Positions 9,701 to 15,231 of a stretch of 34,658 bases of DNA are shown in pieces; the stretch's first letter is position 1; each line of letters opens with the position of its first letter. Made by a program: the position numbers and the translations under genes. The DNA comes from a virus: the IMG/VR virus record IMGVR_UViG_3300030061_000263, positions 1 through 34,658 of that record; one strand, written 5' to 3'. The notes under the pieces are model-generated. The model saw only the letters and a program-made list of their open reading frames with translations, made no database searches and was not told the origin of the DNA.

Positions 9701-11648
9701 AAATGATTTAGCACCTTTATTAAATCCTGCATATAAAAAAATACTAGGACTACAAGCTATAACTCGTATAGCTAAAACAGCTTATACTCCTGGTGCTTAT
9801 CCTAGAAACTTTGCAGGTGCAATGATAAAAGCTTTTGGTGCAGGTAATTTAAGTATAAGTAATATAAGAGAAGTAACTAAAGTATTTAAAGGATTACGTT
9901 CTTTTCCTGATGATGATATATTAGCACAAACTGAAAAACTTACATATTTAGATATACATGGTTCAGGTGCAAAAATAGGTTCTTTAAGAGAAGCTTTAGA
10001 TGAAGCTGTTAATCCTAACTGGTGGGTAAATGTTTCTACTATGTTAGGAAGAGCTGATAGACTTACAGCTTCACAAAAAGTTAGAGGTAGAGTAGAACAA
10101 GCAAATAAAAAAGTTTTAGATTTATATCAATCTATGGATGATATGTGGAAATGGTATAGTTTTGAAACAGAAAAAGGTAATTATAGACAAGTTCTTATAG
10201 ATAAAGGAATTAATCCTGATGAAGTAGTTAATAGGTGGAAAACTTCAGGTGGAAAAAATGTTGTTATTACTAAGCTTGATGAATATGCAGGAGAAAAAGT
10301 TAGAGCTCATATGGATAACTATGGTAATGTAGCTCAAGCTTTTAAATTTATGAGAAGATTACCTGTTGCTGATTTCTTAGCTTATAAAACAGAACAAGTA
10401 CGTACTACATGGAATATATTTGAAACTGCTATACAAGATATTAAAGAAGGTAAAGCTTTAAAATTATCTTCTAATGGAGAAAAAGGTAATGCTCAATTAG
10501 CAATGGGATATAAAAGACTTGGTAGTATTATTAGTGCAGTATCTTTACCAACTGCAACTGCAACAGCTATGGCTTATGGTTATAAAAACATGAATGAAAA
10601 AGCAGAAATAAAAATAGGTGGGGAAACTTATGAACTTCCGTATTCTAAAATAGATGCAATAAGAGAAGCATCTTTACCTGACTATGCTGTAGGAGATGAT
10701 TATATGTTAATTCCTGGATTACAAACTAAAGATGGTAAAGATTTACGTATGTTTAATATATCTTATATTGACCCATGGGCTCCATTACGTGCACCTATTT
10801 TATCTTTAATAAGAGGAGCTGATGGATTAAGAGATTTAGAAGAAGGAGCTGCTAGAGGTTTTAAAAATTCTGGTTTAAATTTAATAAATAGTTTTGGAGT
10901 ATCTATGTTTACAGATGCTTTGCTTGGAGCTTCTTTTGGTTTAGACCAATATGGAAGAAGTATTAGTAAGCCTGATGATTTAATGACAGATAAAGCTTAT
11001 GATAGATTAGCTCGTTTTACTAAAGCTTTTGAACCTGGTATAGTTAGAGATTTAAAACGTGTTAGAGATTCTTTAACTGCAGGTGTTACTGAAAGAGGAG
11101 GTTTTAAATTAGAACCTGGTGGAGCTGTTGCTAAGTTTGTAGGTATACCCTATCAATATGTAGAACCTAAATTAAGTTTACGTTTTAAAGCAGCACCTTT
11201 ATTAAAAAATATGACTAGTGCTAGTTCTTCTTTTTATAATGCTGTAGGAACATATCATCCTCAAAGTGAAGATGCAATAGTAGATGCTTATAAAGATACA
11301 TTACGTAGAGAATATCAAGCTGCTAATAAATTAGCTAGATTACTTATGGCTGCTAGGTCTTCTGGTATGGATTTTAAAGATATATATAATAGTATAACTA
11401 AAGATGCTAACTTTCCTAAAAGATTTAATAAAAATATTATTCAAAGTATGGTATTAAAAGGTAAATTTATACCTAGTACTTTACCTATAAATAAAAATTT
11501 AATTATGTTAAAAAAACATGTAGAAGAAACTACAAATCAAAAAGTTAATTTACTTAACTTACAAAAAGAATTATTACAAGTATATAAAAGTTATTTAAAT
11601 GAAGACTTTACTGTAACTAAATCATTAATAAAAAAGGAAAAAGACTAA
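6786..11648 (+). CDS. Giant internal virion (DNA ejection) protein candidate
   Basis: The largest gene in the window, 1620 aa, starting one base after the previous stop with AGGAG ten bases upstream. Alternating Lys/Glu-rich helical segments surround a few hydrophobic Gly/Ala stretches, for example near residues 125-150 (TVFDLPTLATFGWGAAAKAI) and 255-275 (LLGGGLGAVVGGAIP). Later regions such as RRLPVADFLAYKTEQVRTTW and the helical C-terminus (LLNLQKELLQVYKSYLNE) resemble the conserved tail halves of very large podovirus internal proteins. Size, position directly before the lysis genes and composition match the T7 gp16-type ejection protein slot. No lytic transglycosylase motif was recognised. 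The function is inference from size and position. Confidence 0.6.
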   Translation: MPLFTEEEFKAANTSPIINTTTEGLDLTTEDGLKQNPQWIKDQKTIYKNDTGKSFKGTDEEVAEWGLGKQSKTGWNLTSAGLNAFQSQDWTPDVKEAWVRSLDAYEKTDPTLRSASRAAFWTVFDLPTLATFGWGAAAKAIGGKAAAAATRYSFKEALKKSLQQEAKKRIGPVPEGSKITQKAITQAISKIPKTKLEKMRKETANQIAWRTGLEQGAGVGAMYSGLFDLAAQDLRRDVDPTKDDIDYARFAQNVLLGGGLGAVVGGAIPKVVEKLGRGKFIRDALNESAEQVDEIGLTPADIGFEDKKGRLEKQLAKEGSDKELAKNKDTYEIAEQEIKKIQEKKGTPANVIDEGTGAPKTQTIEKVDETTGKFQKIETLENVEKLKEKTGANVQGDDLQLNRTKSKQNKYINKDAKGKGDQDAIVMSNVAGRYDDKVLFSTVLKDKIKSLTDDGSLIINTGPRKKEKIIDFVEEGNDIIPSSEVTKEGKAILKGDKKSFDAVDRAKEKTRGKERVIEKVTGLDDKNLEDLLSENFKFIETKNINGKKVFIAKGKIKYTPNTKPYKFKGESRFEKIFSFLGLPTNLQKVKNVFRSSAGLPKQLEKVSANKKAAIRAVGVRVQSDFKKLQKAMEDTITVNNVPLKDLAPKEYDVVLNNVNRALTEGEKEVFEQLPEKVQNEILKMRKSITDLRQRLLPKTASNPYGTGYIKNGTQLHRQIVQQIKDGGKPFTELRINRQYEIFDTPDRWLKKLKEAQEANPNNNPIQKAKHFFIEQLRLSDDISELNPDALPLSALYKAAVEAQRKGFRNFKFKGEIKKTDDVLAEVEDKEADALIDSFLRKYTAEELNDINKFGFDEVVGGTGESTKVKGTFFKRKEIPPVIRDLLGEYKDPFVNYANTMIKLFQTYENHKFETAVRDLVKKGEFPGVSLRPNSMVGKSLDDATSLARGPDVDLPLQDLKADDVIFDAIKQGNDLAPLLNPAYKKILGLQAITRIAKTAYTPGAYPRNFAGAMIKAFGAGNLSISNIREVTKVFKGLRSFPDDDILAQTEKLTYLDIHGSGAKIGSLREALDEAVNPNWWVNVSTMLGRADRLTASQKVRGRVEQANKKVLDLYQSMDDMWKWYSFETEKGNYRQVLIDKGINPDEVVNRWKTSGGKNVVITKLDEYAGEKVRAHMDNYGNVAQAFKFMRRLPVADFLAYKTEQVRTTWNIFETAIQDIKEGKALKLSSNGEKGNAQLAMGYKRLGSIISAVSLPTATATAMAYGYKNMNEKAEIKIGGETYELPYSKIDAIREASLPDYAVGDDYMLIPGLQTKDGKDLRMFNISYIDPWAPLRAPILSLIRGADGLRDLEEGAARGFKNSGLNLINSFGVSMFTDALLGASFGLDQYGRSISKPDDLMTDKAYDRLARFTKAFEPGIVRDLKRVRDSLTAGVTERGGFKLEPGGAVAKFVGIPYQYVEPKLSLRFKAAPLLKNMTSASSSFYNAVGTYHPQSEDAIVDAYKDTLRREYQAANKLARLLMAARSSGMDFKDIYNSITKDANFPKRFNKNIIQSMVLKGKFIPSTLPINKNLIMLKKHVEETTNQKVNLLNLQKELLQVYKSYLNEDFTVTKSLIKKEKD

Positions 11649-11896
11649 TGCAAGATATGACTATGATATGGAACGCTATCTTAACTATGGCTATTGGTGG
11701 ATTCTTGTGGTGGATACGTTCTACTTCAGCTGCTATATCTAGAGTTAAAGATGAATTACATAAAGCAAGAGAACAAACAGCTTTAACTTATGCTACTAAA
11801 GAAGATGTTAAAGATGATTTACAACAACTCCTTCAACGTTTTGATAGGCTTGAAGGTAAGATAGATGACATGTTAAGAAGACATTCACATAAATAA
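11648..11896 (+). CDS. Single-pass membrane protein with coiled coil (lysis-region)
   Basis: An 82-aa protein coupled by TAATG to the giant ejection protein, with AAGGA upstream. Residues 4-23 form one hydrophobic segment (MIWNAILTMAIGGFLWWIR), followed by a charged helix (RVKDELHKAREQ) and a second amphipathic helix (KEDVKDDLQQLLQRFDRLEGKIDDML), ending in a His/Lys tail. N-in or N-out topology cannot be told. Proteins of this plan occur beside endolysins in many phages and are variously called holin-like or Rz-like. A true 3TM holin lies elsewhere in this window, so an accessory lysis or spanin-like role is only one possibility. Confidence 0.55.
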   Translation: MQDMTMIWNAILTMAIGGFLWWIRSTSAAISRVKDELHKAREQTALTYATKEDVKDDLQQLLQRFDRLEGKIDDMLRRHSHK

Positions 11897-11912
11897 TTTA
11901 AAGGAGAATCTA

Positions 11913-12458
11913 ATGAATACTAAAGAAAAACAAAAAAGACTAAAAGAAGAAGGAAGAATGCAAAGTTTATCTACAACTGTAGGTGCTGCTAAAAAAAGAA
12001 ACATGAAAACTTTTAGAGATAAAAAAACAGGAACTGAAAAAGCTGCAGTAACTAAAGAAGATATGCAGAAAGCAGGTTTTAAATCTTTTGGAGCACAGTC
12101 TTTAAGAAAATATTTAAATATGAGAAATAAATTAGGAAGACAACCTAAAACAAGTGATTTTGAAACTAAGTTTGGAGCAGCAGTAAAAAAATCTCAAAAT
12201 AAAGCTATTAGAAATAAACAAAAAGAAAATAGAAAAAAAGATATTTCATCTGCTAATAAACCTAATCCTAATGACCCTAGTTATAATGTTAAAAAATTAA
12301 AAAAAACACCTCCCCCAGCAGGAGGAACTTCTAAATATAATAAAAAGTTAAATCCTTTTTCTTATAAAAATCCTTATACTAGTAGAAGTAAAGGAAGTAA
12401 AGCTGGTGATGGTGATATGTTTGTAAAAAGAGCTTATGGTGGTAAAGTTGGAAAGTAA
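11913..12458 (+). CDS. Lysine-rich basic protein, unknown function
   Basis: A 181-aa, highly basic protein (many KK pairs, for example NKQKENRKKDIS and KKLKKTPPPAGG) with a strong ribosome site (AAGGAG, spacing 7). A short central region (KEDMQKAGFKSFGAQSLRKYLNMR) could be a helical DNA-binding or packing segment. The C-terminus carries a GG motif (AYGGKVGK). No enzyme motif is seen. The charge suggests binding to nucleic acid or to anionic membrane, perhaps as a packaged protein; this is inference. Its last 23 bases overlap the endolysin gene in another frame. Confidence 0.5.
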   Translation: MNTKEKQKRLKEEGRMQSLSTTVGAAKKRNMKTFRDKKTGTEKAAVTKEDMQKAGFKSFGAQSLRKYLNMRNKLGRQPKTSDFETKFGAAVKKSQNKAIRNKQKENRKKDISSANKPNPNDPSYNVKKLKKTPPPAGGTSKYNKKLNPFSYKNPYTSRSKGSKAGDGDMFVKRAYGGKVGK

Positions 12459-12840
12459 AAGATGGAAGTATTTTTCAGAAGATGAGTTAAGATGTAAAGG
12501 TACTGGTGAAGTTAAAATGATGGAAGAGTTTATGGCTAAGTTAATTCTTCTAAGAGAGAAGCTTAATCAACCTATGATTATTAGTTCTGGATATAGAACA
12601 CCTGAATATAATGAAAGAATTGGCGGCTCAAAAAAATCAACTCATATTTTAGGTAAAGCTGTAGATATTGTATGCTCTGGTGAGAAAGCACATGCTATTC
12701 TTACCCTTGCATTAGAGCTTGGGTTCACAGGTATAGGTGTTAAACAGCATGGAGACCATAAAAGTAGGTTTATACACCTTGATACAGTCGATAGTGGCGT
12801 AGAAGGTATACCAAGACCATGGGTTTGGTCTTATAAGTAG
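12436..12840 (+). CDS. Endolysin, peptidase M15 family (zinc D,D/L,D-peptidase type)
   Basis: A 134-aa single-domain protein that cuts the peptidoglycan peptide side chain during lysis. The M15A signature is complete: SGYRTPEYN (51-59), STHILGKAVDIV (68-79) giving the zinc ligands H70 and D77, and RFIHLDT (111-117) giving the third ligand H114 with D116. The length matches stand-alone phage M15 endolysins. There is no signal peptide, so export needs a holin. The start is uncertain: the ATG at 12436 lies inside the preceding gene, and GTG (12439) or TTG (12448) would also serve and remove only a few residues. It is late-operon encoded, whereas the clear 3TM holin is on the opposite strand. Confidence 0.9.
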   Translation: MVVKLESKRWKYFSEDELRCKGTGEVKMMEEFMAKLILLREKLNQPMIISSGYRTPEYNERIGGSKKSTHILGKAVDIVCSGEKAHAILTLALELGFTGIGVKQHGDHKSRFIHLDTVDSGVEGIPRPWVWSYK

Positions 12841-12845
12841 TTGGT

Positions 12846-12920
12846 ATGATTGTAACTAAAAGTATTTTACATGCACTCTATGAGCTTTATATGGAACAAA
12901 TTTTTAACAATGAGGCATAA
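12846..12920 (+). CDS. Possible 24-residue small ORF
   Basis: A short ORF (MIVTKSILHALYELYMEQIF, then NNEA) that fills the gap between the endolysin and the next gene, its stop abutting the next ATG exactly. The sequence is amphipathic-helical. There is no clear Shine-Dalgarno site in front of it. The exact fit suggests it could be translated by coupling, but it may be chance. Confidence 0.25.
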   Translation: MIVTKSILHALYELYMEQIFNNEA

Positions 12921-13370
12921 ATGGACCCAATATCTGCTATTGCTGCTGCAACCACTGCATATAATGCTATTAAGAGAGGATTCCAAGTTGGTAAAGAAAT
13001 TGAAGGTATGTCTAAAGACCTTGGTAGATGGATGGGTGCTATTCAAGAGGTTAAAGAAGGTCATACTAAAGCGAAAGGTAGGTCTTTTGGTTCTGTTGAA
13101 GAAGAAGCATTAGAGTCTTTTGCTGCTTTAAAAAAAGCACAACAGATGGAACATGAGCTTAGACAGTTTGTTAATTTTAATTATGGACATAATGCTTGGA
13201 ATGAAGTAATTAGAATTCAAGTAAACATAAGAAAAAAAAAGAAAGAAGCTTTAGAAGAAGCTAAACGAAAACAAAGACGTATGATAGAAAATATTATTAT
13301 AGGTGTGTGTTGTTTATTTTTTTTAGGAACTGTAGGTGCTGTCTTATATCTTGTGTTTAGTTTTAGATAA
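12921..13370 (+). CDS. Tail-anchored membrane protein, last gene of the late operon
   Basis: A 149-aa protein starting MDPISAIAAATTAYNAIKRG with GAGG upstream. The middle is helical with a conserved-looking stretch (SVEEEALESFAALKKAQQME, then HELRQFVNFNYG and NAWNEVIRIQ), followed by a strongly basic coiled coil (RKKKKEALEEAKRKQRR) and a C-terminal transmembrane helix (IIIGVCCLFFLGTVGAVLYL). I recognise this architecture from the same position in marine podovirus genomes, where it is unannotated. A spanin-like or membrane-disrupting lysis role is plausible from the neighbouring endolysin but unproven. Its 3' end overlaps the small terminase gene by 8 bp in the opposite direction. Confidence 0.6.
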   Translation: MDPISAIAAATTAYNAIKRGFQVGKEIEGMSKDLGRWMGAIQEVKEGHTKAKGRSFGSVEEEALESFAALKKAQQMEHELRQFVNFNYGHNAWNEVIRIQVNIRKKKKEALEEAKRKQRRMIENIIIGVCCLFFLGTVGAVLYLVFSFR

Positions 13371-13773
13371 AGTTACATTTCTTTAATAATGTTATTACTT
13401 TTTCTTTACCTAATATTTTTAAAGAATTTACAATCTTTTCCTCTAACTGCTCAGGAGTATTTACATTTTCTTTATCGCTTTTATTTCCTCGTATTCGTGA
13501 CAGTAGTTCTAAAGCTTTTAACGCACTGTTCCCATTATTGTTTGCTTTAGCTACAGTATATTGAGCTTCAATTTCAGACACAACATCTACATCTGTAGTT
13601 AATTCTTTTTCTAACTCAGCTATTCTTTCTTGTACTTCTTCGTTCTGAAGAAGACGATACCCTTGATTATAAGCAGACTCTTTAGAGTATCCAGCAGTAC
13701 GTGCTGCATCAGTTGCATTTCTATTTAAACAATAAGCTTGTGCAAACTTTTCTTGTTTATCATTAAGAGCCAT
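13363..13773 (-). CDS. terS: Terminase small subunit
   Basis: A 136-aa protein with the Terminase_2-type N-terminus: LNDKQEKFAQAYCLNRNATD, followed by AARTAGYSKESAYNQGYRLL. This is the helix-turn-helix that recognises the packaging site. It is followed by a helical oligomerisation region (VQERIAELEKEL, SEIEAQYTVAKANNNGNSAL). The start at 13773 is chosen because the protein family begins MALNDKQ and an AGG lies 7 bases upstream; the longer frame from 13809 has no family support. It is the last gene of the minus-strand block. The large subunit is not in the window, so the two terminase subunits are separated or lie on different strands. Confidence 0.85.
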   Translation of the reverse strand: MALNDKQEKFAQAYCLNRNATDAARTAGYSKESAYNQGYRLLQNEEVQERIAELEKELTTDVDVVSEIEAQYTVAKANNNGNSALKALELLSRIRGNKSDKENVNTPEQLEEKIVNSLKILGKEKVITLLKKCNFI

Positions 13774-13823
13774 TATATTACCTGCATTAAAGCTATGATA
13801 ATAGACCATACTAATAGTTCCAT
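13773..13823 (-). CDS. 16-residue hydrophobic micro-ORF coupled to terS
   Basis: A micro-ORF MELLVWSIIIALMQVI that is almost entirely a hydrophobic helix. It has the best ribosome site in the area (AAGGAG eight bases before the ATG). Its ATG shares a base with the stop of the zinc-ribbon gene (TAATG), and its own stop shares a base with the terS ATG (TAATG). The reading frame could encode a tiny membrane peptide or be a translational relay that sets terS expression. No homology can be claimed. Confidence 0.4.
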   Translation of the reverse strand: MELLVWSIIIALMQVI

Positions 13824-13978
13824 TATTTTTTCTCCTTTTCTTTTGGTGTATAAATTAAATAAAAAGTTTCACAGTTAGGACAAGACATGTTAGTTTCAAT
13901 AGCATAGTCTTCAGTATCTTCATCACAGTCATGGTCTCCTCCCCATATTAATTCTGTATCACAGTTATAACATCTCAT
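13823..13978 (-). CDS. Small zinc-ribbon protein
   Basis: A 51-aa protein with two Cys pairs, CYNC (3-6) and CPNC (33-36), around an acidic stretch (GGDHDCDEDTEDYA) and with a lysine-rich tail. Two CxxC knuckles about 27 residues apart are the hallmark of a zinc ribbon, suggesting a nucleic-acid- or protein-binding adaptor. The start overlaps the stop of the upstream gene as ATGA (13975-13978), and the stop is coupled onward by TAATG. The function is unknown; the zinc-binding call rests on the Cys pairs alone. Confidence 0.65.
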   Translation of the reverse strand: MRCYNCDTELIWGGDHDCDEDTEDYAIETNMSCPNCETFYLIYTPKEKEKK

Positions 13979-14178
13979 CTATATATTCTTACTTTTGGAT
14001 TATTTGCATCTACTTCTATAGGCTTACATATAGCTTTATATCTAGCACCACCAGGTACAGCAGGTTGTCTCATTAATGTTCTTGCAAAATATCTACATCT
14101 ATTAATATCTGCAAATACCATATTACTTTCTTGTTGTACTTGACCTAAATATAAAACTAATAAAAATACTGTTGTCAC
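13975..14178 (-). CDS. Small protein with N-terminal hydrophobic segment, GTG start
   Basis: A 67-aa protein starting with GTG that overlaps the holin stop as GTGA, so it is probably translated by coupling. Residues 2-13 are hydrophobic (TTVFLLVLYLGQ), a short signal peptide or membrane anchor. The rest (INRCRYFARTLMRQ, YKAICKPIEV) carries two Cys that could form a disulfide outside the cytoplasm. Similar small secreted proteins follow holin genes in marine phages and are unannotated. A periplasmic lysis accessory is possible but not shown. Confidence 0.55.
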   Translation of the reverse strand: MTTVFLLVLYLGQVQQESNMVFADINRCRYFARTLMRQPAVPGGARYKAICKPIEVDANNPKVRIYR

Positions 14179-14582
14179 TTTAAATTATCTCTTGCTACAT
14201 TTTTTGATTTTTCAAAAGACCTCATTGCTCCAAGTCCTAAAAGTGACATTACTAATGTAATCAATCCTTCTACTTCTAACTGTGGTGGAACCATATCAGG
14301 AAACCATATACCTGTAGCCCAAGTTAATATAGGTCCTACAAAGAACTGCCATAGTAATCCAAGACAACATACCCACATTATTGCAGGTCGTGCTCCTGAT
14401 ACAAATAAACTAGGATGTTTAGCTTGTTCTTTATTAACTTCTATTTGTCCTTTAGCTAATTCTTGTGCATGTTTCTCTGCCATAGTTGCAATAGAATGTG
14501 CTAACTGATTCTTTTTATCTTTGTCTTCTATAAACTTACCCAGTAGTTTTGTTGCTGGACCTATCAGTGCTGTTAGTGCCAT
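14175..14582 (-). CDS. Holin, 3TM gene-transfer-agent type
   Basis: A 135-aa membrane protein matching the GTA_holin_3TM family layout: an N-terminal amphipathic Lys-rich helix with EVNKEQAKHPSLFVSGARP (the AxHPSxFxxxxRP pattern), then hydrophobic segments AIMWVCCLGLLWQFFVGPIL and LEVEGLITLVMSLLGLGAMR. Such holins form membrane lesions that release the endolysin. The start has AAGGAG with spacing 7. The gene overlaps the 3' end of the methyltransferase gene by 47 bp. The M15 endolysin is on the opposite strand, so the lysis cassette is split between two transcription units. Confidence 0.8.
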   Translation of the reverse strand: MALTALIGPATKLLGKFIEDKDKKNQLAHSIATMAEKHAQELAKGQIEVNKEQAKHPSLFVSGARPAIMWVCCLGLLWQFFVGPILTWATGIWFPDMVPPQLEVEGLITLVMSLLGLGAMRSFEKSKNVARDNLK

Positions 14583-15231
14583 CTTTTTCTCCTTTAATAC
14601 ATGTAGCTTGTAAACCTGTAGTTGATTGCCACGTTAAATAAATTTTTAAATGTTTATGATTCTGTCTTATTTTATTACATTGACGTACCCACCATTGATT
14701 ATCAAATAATGATACATGTACATTTCTACCTCTATGTTTACCTTCTGGAAAAGTTTTAAGTGCAGCTTGTCCACATACATTTAAGAATACTATCTTAGTT
14801 GCATGACTATATATCTTATCCATAACCCAATCTAAATCTTGAGAAGGTACATGTTCTAATACATCTGTAGAAATAACTGCATCATATTGTTTAGTAGGTA
14901 GTTTATCATGTTCTGGATAAGCAGGGTCATATAAAGCAAACTCTTTAATACCTAATGTATCTTGAATAGGTTGTTTTAAATCAGGATATTTAAATCCTTT
15001 ATCTGCTTTTTTAAAATCTTTAGTATATAGTAAACCTTTACCACATCCATAATCTAAAAAACTTTTAATATTATTATCAGTAAAGATTTGTTTAATAAGA
15101 TATGTTAAAGGAATTAAACTAATACCCATAAAAGCTCTTTCATCTTTATGCATTAATTTATATGCATCTATAAGTTCTTTATATTCTTCTGATGGTTTGG
15201 GTTCTCGTGGGCTTATATAATCACTACTCAT
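14536..15231 (-). CDS. Class I SAM-dependent methyltransferase
   Basis: A 231-aa protein with a class I methyltransferase core. Motif I is FLDYGCGKG, the motif II region is FALYDPAYPEH, and DAVISTDVLEHVP has the acidic/EHV form typical of Methyltransf_11/23-like enzymes that act on small molecules, sugars or lipids. The C-terminal tail (EKDGTNSTDRSSNKTTG) is low-complexity and lies over the holin start, so it may be a non-functional extension. The start at 15231 has AAAGGA upstream and matches the end of the upstream gene with an 8-bp overlap. It follows two glycosyltransferase-type genes, so glycan or capsular polysaccharide modification is plausible; the substrate is unknown. Confidence 0.75.
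   Translation of the reverse strand: MSSDYISPREPKPSEEYKELIDAYKLMHKDERAFMGISLIPLTYLIKQIFTDNNIKSFLDYGCGKGLLYTKDFKKADKGFKYPDLKQPIQDTLGIKEFALYDPAYPEHDKLPTKQYDAVISTDVLEHVPSQDLDWVMDKIYSHATKIVFLNVCGQAALKTFPEGKHRGRNVHVSLFDNQWWVRQCNKIRQNHKHLKIYLTWQSTTGLQATCIKGEKDGTNSTDRSSNKTTG

Noticed and set aside
12871-13113. 80-aa plus-strand ORF overlapping the tail-anchored membrane protein
   Set aside because: It is an out-of-frame shadow of the 149-aa gene at 12921-13370, has no ribosome site, and the other frame has a clear membrane anchor and family-like pattern.
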